Shown piece by piece: positions 50,840-59,793 of a stretch of DNA of 64,000 nucleotides. This DNA is from CAVPGP01 sp963704025. Its GTDB lineage: Bacteria > Actinomycetota > Thermoleophilia > Gaiellales > Gaiellaceae. A program made the position numbers and the translations under genes. How positions within the stretch are numbered: the first letter of the stretch is position 1; each line of letters starts with the position of its first letter. The stretch covers positions 1 through 64,000 of the forward strand of contig CAVPGP010000005.1 of NCBI GenBank assembly GCA_963704025.1, written 5' to 3'. The notes beneath the pieces were generated by a model. It saw nothing but the letters and a program-made list of their open reading frames with translations. It ran no database searches and was not told where the DNA came from.

Positions 50840-52645
50840 TCAAGCCGGTGCAGCCGTTCGGAGCTCCGCGTCGCGGGTGGCGAGCGCCGTGTAGCGGCCG
50901 CCGGCGACGATCAGGTCGTCGTGCCGACCCGACTCGACGATGCGGCCGTGGTCGAGCACGATTATCTGGTCGGCGTCGCGCACGGTCGAGAGGCGGTGCG
51001 CGATCGCGATCGTCGTCCGCCCCTCGGAGAGCCGGTCGAGAGCCTCTTGCACGAGCCGTTCGGTCTCGGTGTCGAGCGAGCTCGTCGCCTCGTCGAGGAC
51101 GAGGATCGGCGGATTGCGCAGGATCGTGCGCGCGATCGCGATCCGCTGCTTCTCGCCGCCGGAGAACCGATAACCGCGCTCGCCGACGACCGTGTCGTAG
51201 CCCTCGGGCAGCGCGGCGATCACGTGGTGGATGCGTGCCGCCTCGGCCGCCATCTCGATCTCCTCATCGGTCGCGTCCGACCTCGCAAACCGCAGGTTCT
51301 CGCGTACCGACGCGTGGAAGAGGTACGTCTCCTGCGAGACGACACCGACGAGGTCGGACAGCGCCTGGAGGCTCAGGTCGCGGATGTCGACGCCGCCGAT
51401 CGTGATGCTTCCGCGGCTTGGGTCGTAGAGGCGTGCTGTGAGATAGCCGAGCGTCGTCTTGCCCGAGCCGGTCTCCCCGACGAGCGCGGTCGTCGTGCCC
51501 GCCGCCACGATGAACGAGACGTCCTGGAGCGTCCACTCCTCGCCGTAGCGAAACCAGACCTGATCAAAGACGACATCGCCGGCCTGCCCGACGACGAGCG
51601 CGTCCGGCTTCTCCGCGATGTCGATCGGCTGGTCGAGGTATTCGAAGATCCGGTCGAACAATGCGAGCGAGGTCTGGACATCGAGGCCGACCCCGAGCAG
51701 CGATCCGACCGGAAAGAAGAGCCGCGTCTGCAGCGTCGTGAAGGAGACGAGCACCGGGATCGAGATGGCAGCCGATCCGTGTGCGAGCGCGAGGCCACCG
51801 AACCAGTAGACCGCGGCGGGCATGATCGCGAAGCTCGTCTGGATCGACGCCATCACCCAGCGCCCCGCCATCCGCTGACGCACCTCGAGGTCGGCGAGGC
51901 GCAGCGAATCGGCTTCGAAACGATCGGCGAGCTCGTCACCACGGCCCATCGTCTTCCCGAGCAGGATCCCCGAAACCGAGAGCGACTCCTGAACGAGGCT
52001 GGAGATGTCGGCGAGCGTCTCCTGCGTCGTCTTCGCGATCCGGCGACGCTCGTTACCGACGCGGCGCGTCAGCAAGACAAAGAGCGGGATCAGCGCAAAG
52101 GCGAAGAGCGCCAGCTGCCAGCTCAAGACGAGCATGCCCACCATCGTCGCGACGACGGTCGTCACGTTCGACGCGATCGAGGTCGCCGTGTTCGTAACGA
52201 CGTTCTGCACGCCGCCGATGTCGTTCGAGATCCTCGACTGCACCTCGCCCGTACGCGTGCGCGTGAAGAACGCAAGCGACAAGCGCTGCAGATGCCGAAA
52301 AACCGCGGCCCGCAGATCGTGCATCACACGTTGGCCGACCTGGTTGGAGAGCAGCGTCTGGATCACGCCGAGCACGCCGGTCACGATCGCGATCGCGATC
52401 ATCGCGGCGGCGTTGAACGACACCGCCCTCGTGTCGTTCTGCCCGATCGCCTCCAGCACCCGTTTCAGCAAGAAGGCCGGGATAACGCCAAGTCCTGCAG
52501 AAACGACGATCAGCAGCAGGACTCCCCCCAGACGCAGCTTGTACGGCGCAAAGAGCCGGCCGATGCGGCTCAAGTTGGCGCGGCGCACCTCCGGGTCGGC
52601 AGCGCGCTCCGCCGGCGCCTCGGAAGAGTGAAAGAACATGCCCAT
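50840..52645 (-). CDS. ABC transporter, fused membrane and ATPase domains (exporter)
   Basis: 601-residue half-exporter. Six-helix membrane domain (residues ~35-330), with HLQRLSLAFFTRTRTGEVQSR at the coupling region, then the nucleotide-binding domain: Walker A LVGETGSGKTTLG (~389), Q-loop GVVSQETYLFHASVREN, signature RFSGGEKQRIAIAR (FSGGE in place of LSGGQ), Walker B ILVLDEATSSLD, and H-loop IAHRLSTVRDAD. It works as a dimer to export lipids or drugs. Complete; no partner half-transporter is adjacent, so a homodimer is likely. Confidence 0.93.
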   Translation of the reverse strand: MGMFFHSSEAPAERAADPEVRRANLSRIGRLFAPYKLRLGGVLLLIVVSAGLGVIPAFLLKRVLEAIGQNDTRAVSFNAAAMIAIAIVTGVLGVIQTLLSNQVGQRVMHDLRAAVFRHLQRLSLAFFTRTRTGEVQSRISNDIGGVQNVVTNTATSIASNVTTVVATMVGMLVLSWQLALFAFALIPLFVLLTRRVGNERRRIAKTTQETLADISSLVQESLSVSGILLGKTMGRGDELADRFEADSLRLADLEVRQRMAGRWVMASIQTSFAIMPAAVYWFGGLALAHGSAAISIPVLVSFTTLQTRLFFPVGSLLGVGLDVQTSLALFDRIFEYLDQPIDIAEKPDALVVGQAGDVVFDQVWFRYGEEWTLQDVSFIVAAGTTTALVGETGSGKTTLGYLTARLYDPSRGSITIGGVDIRDLSLQALSDLVGVVSQETYLFHASVRENLRFARSDATDEEIEMAAEAARIHHVIAALPEGYDTVVGERGYRFSGGEKQRIAIARTILRNPPILVLDEATSSLDTETERLVQEALDRLSEGRTTIAIAHRLSTVRDADQIIVLDHGRIVESGRHDDLIVAGGRYTALATRDAELRTAAPA

Positions 52646-52825
52646 CGACGATCAGAGTACGTCGCCGGTGCAACATCAGCGCTTGCGTGTCACGCGCCTC
52701 GAACGACCGAAACCCGGTCGGAAATACGGACCGGTCCTCTCCTCCCACTGCTCGAACAGACGCCGCAAGAGCACCGGAAGGAGCAACCTACGCTCGGCCT
52801 AGCAGCGGCAATGCGAGTGCAGTCC

Positions 52826-53317
52826 TCAGCTCACCGCTTTCTTCACGAGCGCGCCGATCCTTGCCTCTTCGGCGGCGGTCAACTTCTTCAGCGCGAAGGC
52901 GGTCGGCCACATGGCGCCTTCGTCGAGGTTCGCCGTGTCGCTGAAGCCGAACGTCGCGTACCTCGACTTGAACTTCTGCGCGCTCTGGAAGAAGCAGACG
53001 ACCTTGCCGTCCATGGCGTACGCGGGCATCCCGTACCAGGTTCTCGGCGCGAGGGCTGGCGCGCTGGCTTTGATGATGGCATGGACCCGCTCGGCCATGG
53101 CGCGATCCGGTTCCGGCATCTCGGCGATCTTCGCGAGCACGTCGTTCTCCCCGTCCGCCTTGCCCGCGCGTGGTCCGCGGCGCGCGGCCGCCTTCAACTC
53201 TTGGGCGCGCTCCTTCATCGCGGCTCGTTCCTCGTCCGTGAATCCCTCGGACGCCTTGCCGGCAGTGCTCGTAGCGGACTTCTTCGTGCCCTGCTTTGCA
53301 GGTTTCCTCTCAGCCAT
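52826..53317 (-). CDS. DUF1801-family protein
   Basis: 163 residues. A Lys/Ala-rich N-terminal extension (KPAKQGTKKSATSTAGKASE) and a charged helix precede a DUF1801/YdhG-like domain (PEPDRAMAERVHAIIKASAP, PRTWYGMPAYAMDGKVVCFF, KFKSRYATFGFSD). The family is related to frataxin-fold proteins with no settled function. Complete and monocistronic. Confidence 0.85.
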   Translation of the reverse strand: MAERKPAKQGTKKSATSTAGKASEGFTDEERAAMKERAQELKAAARRGPRAGKADGENDVLAKIAEMPEPDRAMAERVHAIIKASAPALAPRTWYGMPAYAMDGKVVCFFQSAQKFKSRYATFGFSDTANLDEGAMWPTAFALKKLTAAEEARIGALVKKAVS

Positions 53318-53447
53318 TGCGAAGCACCTCCGTGCGTCGAACGAGTCCCAGCCGCTTGACCTCTGGTGTGAATCGCCGGAGGCTCAGCGTAGCTCCTGGA
53401 TGCGGATCAGGGTGCCCGCGGAATCGCGAGGTCGCCACGACGCAGCC

Positions 53448-54599
53448 CTAGGACGCGGCGAGCACCGAGCGCGATTCCGCGCGGGCCTCGCGCCACCACA
53501 CGAGCTCGTAGATGTGCAGCGCGAGCCAGACCGCGGTGACGAGCGCCAACGCGGCGAGTGCCGGCACAAACATCGCGAGCGGGAGCACGAGTAAGAGCAC
53601 GAGCGCGGCCACGAAGCGGCCGCGGCTCACCGTCACGCGGCGTTCGACCCGCGCCCGGATCGCCGAGTACGTCAGCAGGTAGAGCGCACTCCCGCCGCAG
53701 AGCGCGAAGGCCGCGACGGAATCGAGCTCCTCACCGACGTGCGCGACGATGGTCTTCATCGCGAACGCGAAGAGCACGATGCCGACGATCATCGGGAAGT
53801 GCGCGTACGCGTACACATCGCGGCCGAACGCCACGCGTTCCGCGCCCTGGAGATCGACAAGGAACCGCTCGCCACGGATCGAGAAGAAGTCGAAGTAGGC
53901 GAGCCAGAAGGACGTGGCGACGAGGAGGCCGAGGATCGCCGCCACGACCTCGCCCAGCCCGATGCCGATCCCCGTCGCGCCGATCCCGATCGCGATGAAC
54001 GCTTCGCCGAGCGCGACGATCACCACGAGGGCGTAGCGCTCCGCGAAGTGCGACGGGTGCAGTTGCCAGCCGGTCGACCCGCTCAGCGCGGCGCCGACAT
54101 ACGTGCACGCGAGCGCGGCGAGCCAGAGCCAGGTGCGCGCGCCGTCCGCGAAGCCGGCGACGAGGATCAGGCTCGCCCCGAGCAGCGGCCACGGCGCGAG
54201 CCGCAGCACGGCGCCGAGCAGGTTGCGGTTCCCGCGGCCGGCGAGGGCAAAGAGCGCAACGTGCATCGCGCAGACGACAAGGAAGGCCGCGCCGAAGAGC
54301 ACGCCCTCGTCGTCGAACACGCCCGGGACCACAAGCGCCGCGACGAACATCGCGATCAGCGCGACGAGCAGCGCGCCGCCGATGACACCCTCCTCGGGGT
54401 CGACGGTATTCGTCAGCGCCGCATAGGACGCCCACGCCCACCAGAGCGCGGCCAGCACGAGCACGCCGCGGCCGATCCCGCCGAACGTCGGGTCGTCGGC
54501 GAGCAGCGTCGCGACCTGCGTGAACGCGAACACGAAGACGAGGTCGAAGAAGAGCTCTCGCGGCGTGACGCGATGCTCGTGCTCGACCGTCGCGATCAT
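53448..54599 (-). CDS. LtrA family membrane protein
   Basis: 383 residues with ~10-12 membrane helices of the low-temperature-requirement protein A family: signature VTPRELFFDLVFVFAFTQVA at the N-terminus, WWAWASYAALTNTVDPEEG, HPSHFAERYALVVIVALGEA (~185-205), and FDFFSIRG. Widespread in actinobacteria; molecular role unknown. The start is ATG at 54599, with a 16-bp inverted repeat 40 bp upstream. Confidence 0.88.
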   Translation of the reverse strand: MIATVEHEHRVTPRELFFDLVFVFAFTQVATLLADDPTFGGIGRGVLVLAALWWAWASYAALTNTVDPEEGVIGGALLVALIAMFVAALVVPGVFDDEGVLFGAAFLVVCAMHVALFALAGRGNRNLLGAVLRLAPWPLLGASLILVAGFADGARTWLWLAALACTYVGAALSGSTGWQLHPSHFAERYALVVIVALGEAFIAIGIGATGIGIGLGEVVAAILGLLVATSFWLAYFDFFSIRGERFLVDLQGAERVAFGRDVYAYAHFPMIVGIVLFAFAMKTIVAHVGEELDSVAAFALCGGSALYLLTYSAIRARVERRVTVSRGRFVAALVLLLVLPLAMFVPALAALALVTAVWLALHIYELVWWREARAESRSVLAAS

Positions 54600-54638
54600 G
54601 CCACGAGTGTAGGCCGCGCATGCATCTCGTCTTTCATG

Positions 54639-54654
54639 GACGCCACATGGCGTC
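54639..54654. promoter_or_regulatory. Perfect short inverted repeat upstream of the LtrA gene
   Basis: GACGCCA-CA-TGGCGTC, a perfect 7-bp dyad with a 2-bp centre, 40 bp upstream of the LtrA start codon. Its size and position would suit a dimeric repressor site. No regulator gene is adjacent. Confidence 0.3.
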
Positions 54655-54781
54655 TACGCGAGTTCCTCTCGCCCCGTCGCTCCGGGCTTCGATAGCCCTT
54701 GACAGTCTTTGCCAGCGCCCCGGGTTCGGTGGAATCGCGGCCGACCCGGTCCGGCTCAGCATGTCCACGTGCGGGTCAGCT

Positions 54782-55081
54782 TTACGTGGCTGGTCGTCGC
54801 GGCTGGATGGTGAATCCAAGCTCTCCGAGCACCCTGACTGCGCCGGTCTTCCCGCCTTCGAAATCACCGGAGGCAAGGCGCTGGCCCGTGGCGAGCTCAT
54901 AAGCCGTGCCCAAGATCGCTTTCGGCGGGTAACGGCGTTCGTCCCAGACGAGGTCATAAGTCGTGGTAGGGGCGAATCCATGCTGAGAAAAGAAGCGCTC
55001 CGGCCCTAGTTGGTCGTACTCCTGTATCGCACGGAGTACGTCAACGTGGGTCACCTGGTCCCACGCGATCGAATGTGTCAT
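54782..55081 (-). CDS. Orphan ScoMcrA-type N-terminal head domain protein
   Basis: 99 residues; ATG at 55081 with GGAGGAGGAG directly before it. The sequence (VLRAIQEYDQLGPERFFSQH, YDLVWDERRYPPKAILGTAY, ATGQRLASGDFEGGKTGAVR) matches the N-terminal head domain of ScoMcrA-like type IV restriction enzymes, which cut methylated or phosphorothioated DNA. The sulfur-binding, SRA and HNH domains are absent, so this is either a stand-alone adaptor or a remnant. It lies in a stretch of lower GC (54.7-55.4 kb), consistent with acquired DNA. Confidence 0.6.
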   Translation of the reverse strand: MTHSIAWDQVTHVDVLRAIQEYDQLGPERFFSQHGFAPTTTYDLVWDERRYPPKAILGTAYELATGQRLASGDFEGGKTGAVRVLGELGFTIQPRRPAT

Positions 55082-55422
55082 CTCCTCCTCCCAAGATCAT
55101 TTTGGCCTGCATTTCCGGCGCCGCAGTACGTATGCCGTCACCGTTGCTCAACGAAGCCCTCGATTCTGCGGGCGCGACAGCCAGCAGCCATCGGGAGAAC
55201 AGAAAAGCCCATTTGCAGCGCTTTTCTAGTGGTCCTAACTGGGCATCTTTCAAACCTTCCCGAACCCTGCGAAGGCTGATCGCCTGAAAGTGACCTGCTT
55301 CCAGAGTCTCACGAGTCCGCCCCGCAGATCAAGCGTGGCAACCGACTTCGCTCGTCAGTCTTGGTTCCCGAAGCTTGTCGCTCGTGCGAACGATCGCGAG
55401 CCCGGGACCCGCAAGACGAGTA
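55082..55422. other. 341-bp gap with no recognised feature
   Basis: Lower GC than the surroundings, with short A/T runs (for example near 55098 and 55201). No gene, tRNA, convincing hairpin or repeat was found. It may contain the promoter of the ScoMcrA-head gene and the terminator of the aldo/keto reductase gene on its other side. Confidence 0.4.
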
Positions 55423-56322
55423 TCAGTTCTCCACCTTCTTCGGGTAGGTAGTCATGTTGAGTGTCTCCGGATCCGGCCCTCCGCGGACACCCGTGTCGAG
55501 CGCGTCGATCGAGGCGACCTCGTCGTCGGTCAGCTCGAAGTTGAAGATGTCGATGTTCTCCTTGATCCTGTGCGGCTTTACCGACTTCGGGATTGCAACG
55601 ACCCCGTGTTCGATGTGCCAGCGCAGCACCACCTGCGCGGGCGTCCTACCGTGCCGCTCGGCGATCGCGGTGACCGTCGGATGCTCGAGCGCGTTCAAGA
55701 CTGCGCTCGGATCGGCCGGGCGGTAAACGTGGATGCCGCCGAGCGGCGACCACGCCTCGGTCATGATCCCGTGCCTCGCGTGGAACTGACGCAGCGGCTG
55801 CTGCGTGAAGAACGGGTGGAGTTCGACCTGGTTGATCGCAGGCACGACCTCCGTTTGCTGCATCAGGTTCTCGAGATGTTGCTCGCTGAAGTTCGAGACG
55901 CCGATCGCACGAGTCCGACCTTCCGAGAGCATCTTCTCGATCGCCTTGTACGCCGCGACCGTCCCCTCGAAGTCGGTGGGAACGGGCTGGTGGAGCAGGA
56001 AGAGGTCGACGTAGTCGACGCCGAGGCGTCGCAGACAGCCCTCGAAGCCGATGACAGCCTCGTCGTAGCCGTAGTCGCTGAACCACAGCTTCGTCGTGAC
56101 GAACAGCTCTCCGCGGTCGACCCCGGAGGCGCGGATCGCCTCGCCCACCTCGCATTCGTTGTCGTACGAGGCGGCGGTGTCGATCAAGCGATAGCCGTCG
56201 GCGATCGCGGCGCCGACTGCGGCGGTGGTCTCTGCGGGCGGGCTCTGGAAGACGCCGAGGCCGAGCATTGGCATTTCGACGTCGTTGTTCAGCGTTGCAG
56301 TTCGAGTCCCTGATGGTGTCAT
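55423..56322 (-). CDS. Aldo/keto reductase (2,5-diketo-gluconate-reductase-like)
   Basis: 299-residue (alpha/beta)8 NADPH-dependent carbonyl reductase. The catalytic tetrad is visible: Asp and Tyr in LIDTAASYDNE (~45-50), Lys in FVTTKLWF (~77), His in DLFLLHQP (~110). NADPH-binding motifs: AIGVSNFSEQHLENLM, INQVELHPFF, and the C-terminal IPKSVKPHRIKENIDIF. Complete. The physiological substrate is unknown. Confidence 0.92.
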   Translation of the reverse strand: MTPSGTRTATLNNDVEMPMLGLGVFQSPPAETTAAVGAAIADGYRLIDTAASYDNECEVGEAIRASGVDRGELFVTTKLWFSDYGYDEAVIGFEGCLRRLGVDYVDLFLLHQPVPTDFEGTVAAYKAIEKMLSEGRTRAIGVSNFSEQHLENLMQQTEVVPAINQVELHPFFTQQPLRQFHARHGIMTEAWSPLGGIHVYRPADPSAVLNALEHPTVTAIAERHGRTPAQVVLRWHIEHGVVAIPKSVKPHRIKENIDIFNFELTDDEVASIDALDTGVRGGPDPETLNMTTYPKKVEN

Positions 56323-56590
56323 AGCCTTCCTCTGACGTTTGCGATCCGAAACTCATGGATCGGAGCGGATCGTTCGTGCCACTGAACCAGAACTCGCATC
56401 GGCATGACCAACCCTGTTGATGCCGTTACTGCCAGTACCTGTCACGCCGAGAGGGTCGTGCTCTGGGTCACTCCGCACGCTCCCACCCGGTGCGTCAAGG
56501 GCCAATGCCTCGACGGTCGTCCGGAAGGTGTTGAACTTCCCCGAAGGGAGTGCTCTAGGCAGAGCACGTTGCGGTTTCTTACAACGAAAA

Positions 56591-56663
56591 TGGGCGGTAC
56601 TGGGCTCGAACCAGTGACCCCCAGCTTGTCGAGCTGGTGCTCTCCCAACTGAGCTAACCGCCC
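56591..56663 (-). tRNA. tRNA-Val (GAC anticodon)
   Basis: A 73-nt cloverleaf on the minus strand: acceptor stem GGGCGGT/ACCGCCC, D stem GCTC/GAGC, anticodon stem CCAGC/GCTGG with loop TCGACAA giving GAC, variable loop GGGTC, T arm ACTGG/CCAGT with loop TTCGAGC, and discriminator A. CCA is not encoded. All stems pair fully. Oddity: position 33 reads C where U is nearly universal. A hairpin (56550-56567, GTGCTC/GAGCAC) lies downstream. Confidence 0.93.
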
Positions 56664-56808
56664 AAAAACACGCCGATGTGCAGGCGCTTCGTGCTCTTGT
56701 CTTGCTCTGAGGCTCTGCCGCCTCTCGAGCGATCCAGCGAACGCCGATTCTAGCTCACCGGAACGGGAGCCACTCGGCGACCTCCCTTCGTAGATCATTC
56801 TCGGCACG

Positions 56809-59793
56809 GTGGCAAATGTCAGGGTGACCCTTCTCAGCGGCTTTGCAGCCACCGTCGACGGCGTGCCCGTTCCCGAGACGGCGTGGCGGCTGAAGAAGGC
56901 GCGCGAGCTCGTGAAGCTCCTCGCCCTCGCGCCCGGGCACCGCCTTCACCGCGAGCAGGTGATGGACGTGCTCTGGCGCGACCGCGGGCCGGCCGCAGCG
57001 GCGAACAACCTCCATCAGGCCGTGCACGTCGCGCGGCGCGCGCTCGATGCAGGCGCGATCGAGGTCCGGGACGAGGTGCTTCAGCTGACGGCAGACGTCG
57101 ACGTCGACCGGCTCGAGCTCGCCGCTGCCGACGCGCGGCTCGCCGGGACGTCCGCCGCGTACCGGGCGGCGCTTTCCCTCTACCGCGGCGAGCTGCTGCC
57201 CGAGAACCGCTACGACGACTGGGCGGCCGGGCCGCGCGACAGTATCGCGGAGCTGGCGGCGGAGCTCGCGGAGGAGCTCGCCGCCCTCGACGCTGCCGAG
57301 GTCGACCGGCCGCCTTCGCTGCCTGCGGACGCAAGCTCGTTCATCGGGCGCGGCCGCGAGCTCGCCGAGCTGAAGCCGCTGCTTCGCGGTACGCGCCTGC
57401 TCACCCTCGCCGGGACGGGCGGTGCGGGCAAGACACGGCTCGCGCTCGAGCTGGCTCGCGCGGCCGAGCCGTCCTATCCGGGCGGTGCCGCTCTCGTCGA
57501 GCTCGCCGCGCTCGCCGATCCCCGGCGCGTCGCCGACGCCGTCGCGGCGGCACTCGACGTGCGGGCGCTGTCCGAGCAGGAGCCCGTCGACGCGGTGGTC
57601 GACTACCTGGCGTCGCGATCGCTGCTGCTCGTCGTGGACAACTGCGAGCACCTGCTCGCGGCGACGGCCGCGCTCGCGGACGTCCTCCTCCGCTCCGCGC
57701 CCGAGCTCACGATCCTCGCGACGAGCCGCGAGCCGCTGCGCGTGCAGGGCGAGGTCGTGTTCCGGGTTCCGTCGCTGGACATCCCCGATCCCGAGCGGAC
57801 ACTCGAGCCGAGGGAGCTCCTCAGCTACGAAGCGGTGCGGCTCTTCGTCGAGCGGGCGGAGGCGGCGGCGCCGGGCTTCGCGCTCGACGAGGAGAACGCG
57901 GTGGACGTCGCCCGCATCTGCTTCCGCCTCGACGGCCTGCCGCTCGCGCTCGAGCTCGCCGCCGGGCGCCTGGGAGCGCTCGGCCCCGCCGCGATCGCGG
58001 AGCGCCTCGACGACCGCTTTCGCGTGCTCCGCACCGGGAGTCACGCGTCGCCGACCCGGCAGCACACGCTCACGGCCACGCTCCAGTGGAGCCATGACCT
58101 TCTCGAGCCCGACGAACGGACGCTGTTTCGGCGGCTCGCGGCCTTCTCGGGCCGCTTCGAGCTCGAGGCGGTCGAGACCGTGTGCGCCGGAGACGAGCTC
58201 GAGGCCCCGCGCATCGCGGACGTCCTCGCCCGTCTCGTCGAGAAGTCCCTCGTGGCCGCAGACGACGGCTCCTCACGTGAGCGCCGCTACCGGCTGCTCG
58301 AGACCGTTCGCCTCTACGCGCGCGAGCGGCTCGAGGAGGCGGACGAGACCGCTGCGCTCGCCGAGCGACACGCCGCCTGGGCGGTCGCGCTGGCCGAGGA
58401 GGAGCGCAACTCGCCCCGCCTCGACCGCGAAGCCGAGAACCTGCGTGCGGCCCTCGACACGCTGCTCGTACGCGCGCCCGGCGAAGCACTCCGCCTGTGT
58501 GTCGCGCTGTGGCCGTTCTGGCTGCGTCGGATCGACCTCCACGAGGCGCAGCGGCGCTTCGACGAGGCCCTCGCTGCCGCGCCGGACCGCACCGCTCTTC
58601 GCGCGGCGGCGCTCTGCGCCGCGGCGGCGATCGACATGCGCAGCGGCTCGCTCGCCCGTGGACAGGCGCACGCGGAGGAGAGCTACGCGGTCGCGGCCGA
58701 GATCGGCGATGCCCACGCGGAGTGGCGGGCACTCCATTTGCTCGGAGAGTTCGGCGTCGCAATCGACGCGGCCGACATCGCGACTCCGTGGCTCGAGCAA
58801 GCGCTCGCGCTCGCCCGGCGTGAGGGCTTCGCCGCCCCGGAGGCGATCGGCGTCTACTCACTCGGCGTGGCCCAATGGATCCTCGGGGATCTGGCCCGAG
58901 CCGAGGAGCTCGTGGCCCGGAGCAGCGACCTCTTCGTGGCGCTCGCCGGCTCGCCCGAGCAGATCCCGGCCCCGGTCAACATGGCGGAGATCCGCACCGG
59001 TCGGCCCGGAGGCCGTCCCGGGCTTCCCGTCGTCTTCGCGGAGACGCTGCTGCCGTTCGTCGAGATCTCCTGCGTCGCCGCCGTCGGCTACGTCCTCGCA
59101 AACCAGGCCGGCATCGTGCGCGCGCGCGGCGACCTCGCGCGGGCACGCGCGCTGCTCGACGAGAGCGCGGCACGGTTCGAGGAGTCGGGCGACGAGCCCG
59201 GCAAGGCGGCTGTGCTCGTTCGGCGCGCGTACCTCGAGCTCGCCGGCGACGCGCTTCCCGCGGCCCGCGCGGCTCTCGAGGAGGCGCTCGAGCTGCGGCG
59301 CCGGCAGAGCGACCGACGCGGCCTCGGGCTCGCGCTCGCAGGCCTCGGTCTCATCGACACGACGGCCGGCGACTACCGCAGCGCGGAGCGTCATCTCGCC
59401 GAGGCCCGCGACATCTTCCGGCGCGCCGGGGATCGGTGGGGCCTCGCGAGCACGCTCTGGCGCACGGCCGATCTTGCCTTCGCGCGCGGAGCTCTCGACG
59501 ACGCAGAGGCGGCGCTGCAGGAAGCTCGAGCGGTGCTCGGCGCGACGCAGCGGGAGCGCTGGATCGCGAACACCCTCGCCGGGCTCGCCGAGGTCGAGCT
59601 GCTGCGCGGCGACGTGGAGCGGGCGAACGCACTCCTCGTCGATGCGCGCGACCGCTACGCGGCGCGTGACGACGCGCTCGGGGTCGCGGACGTCGAGGAG
59701 CGGTTGCGCGGCCTTGCTAAGGAGCGTCTAAGCCGACGCAAAGGGGCGCCGGGTACGACTACCGGTACTCCTACGAAAGGAAGACGAAGATGA
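56809..59793 (+). CDS. AfsR/SARP-like transcriptional regulator with STAND ATPase and TPR-type repeats
   Basis: 994 residues from GTG at 56809. Residues ~1-90 are an OmpR-like winged helix (LLSGFAATVDGVPVPETAWR, KARELVKLLALAPGHRLHRE, AANNLHQAVHVARRALDAG), and ~95-160 a BTAD-like domain. Next is a STAND/NB-ARC ATPase with Walker A LAGTGGAGKTRLALELA (~202), Walker B LLLVVDNCEHLLAA and GLPLALELAAGRLG. Then comes a winged-helix LEPDERTLFRRLAAFSG and tetratricopeptide-like repeats to the end. Such proteins activate adjacent operons on sensing an inducer. Its stop overlaps the start of the flavin oxidase gene (ATGA), a likely target or sensor partner. Confidence 0.9.
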   Translation: MANVRVTLLSGFAATVDGVPVPETAWRLKKARELVKLLALAPGHRLHREQVMDVLWRDRGPAAAANNLHQAVHVARRALDAGAIEVRDEVLQLTADVDVDRLELAAADARLAGTSAAYRAALSLYRGELLPENRYDDWAAGPRDSIAELAAELAEELAALDAAEVDRPPSLPADASSFIGRGRELAELKPLLRGTRLLTLAGTGGAGKTRLALELARAAEPSYPGGAALVELAALADPRRVADAVAAALDVRALSEQEPVDAVVDYLASRSLLLVVDNCEHLLAATAALADVLLRSAPELTILATSREPLRVQGEVVFRVPSLDIPDPERTLEPRELLSYEAVRLFVERAEAAAPGFALDEENAVDVARICFRLDGLPLALELAAGRLGALGPAAIAERLDDRFRVLRTGSHASPTRQHTLTATLQWSHDLLEPDERTLFRRLAAFSGRFELEAVETVCAGDELEAPRIADVLARLVEKSLVAADDGSSRERRYRLLETVRLYARERLEEADETAALAERHAAWAVALAEEERNSPRLDREAENLRAALDTLLVRAPGEALRLCVALWPFWLRRIDLHEAQRRFDEALAAAPDRTALRAAALCAAAAIDMRSGSLARGQAHAEESYAVAAEIGDAHAEWRALHLLGEFGVAIDAADIATPWLEQALALARREGFAAPEAIGVYSLGVAQWILGDLARAEELVARSSDLFVALAGSPEQIPAPVNMAEIRTGRPGGRPGLPVVFAETLLPFVEISCVAAVGYVLANQAGIVRARGDLARARALLDESAARFEESGDEPGKAAVLVRRAYLELAGDALPAARAALEEALELRRRQSDRRGLGLALAGLGLIDTTAGDYRSAERHLAEARDIFRRAGDRWGLASTLWRTADLAFARGALDDAEAALQEARAVLGATQRERWIANTLAGLAEVELLRGDVERANALLVDARDRYAARDDALGVADVEERLRGLAKERLSRRKGAPGTTTGTPTKGRRR

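Noticed and set aside
56404..56652. Small plus-strand ORFs across the tRNA-Val gene
   Set aside because: They read through the tRNA and its flanks, lack a ribosome site and have no recognisable domain.
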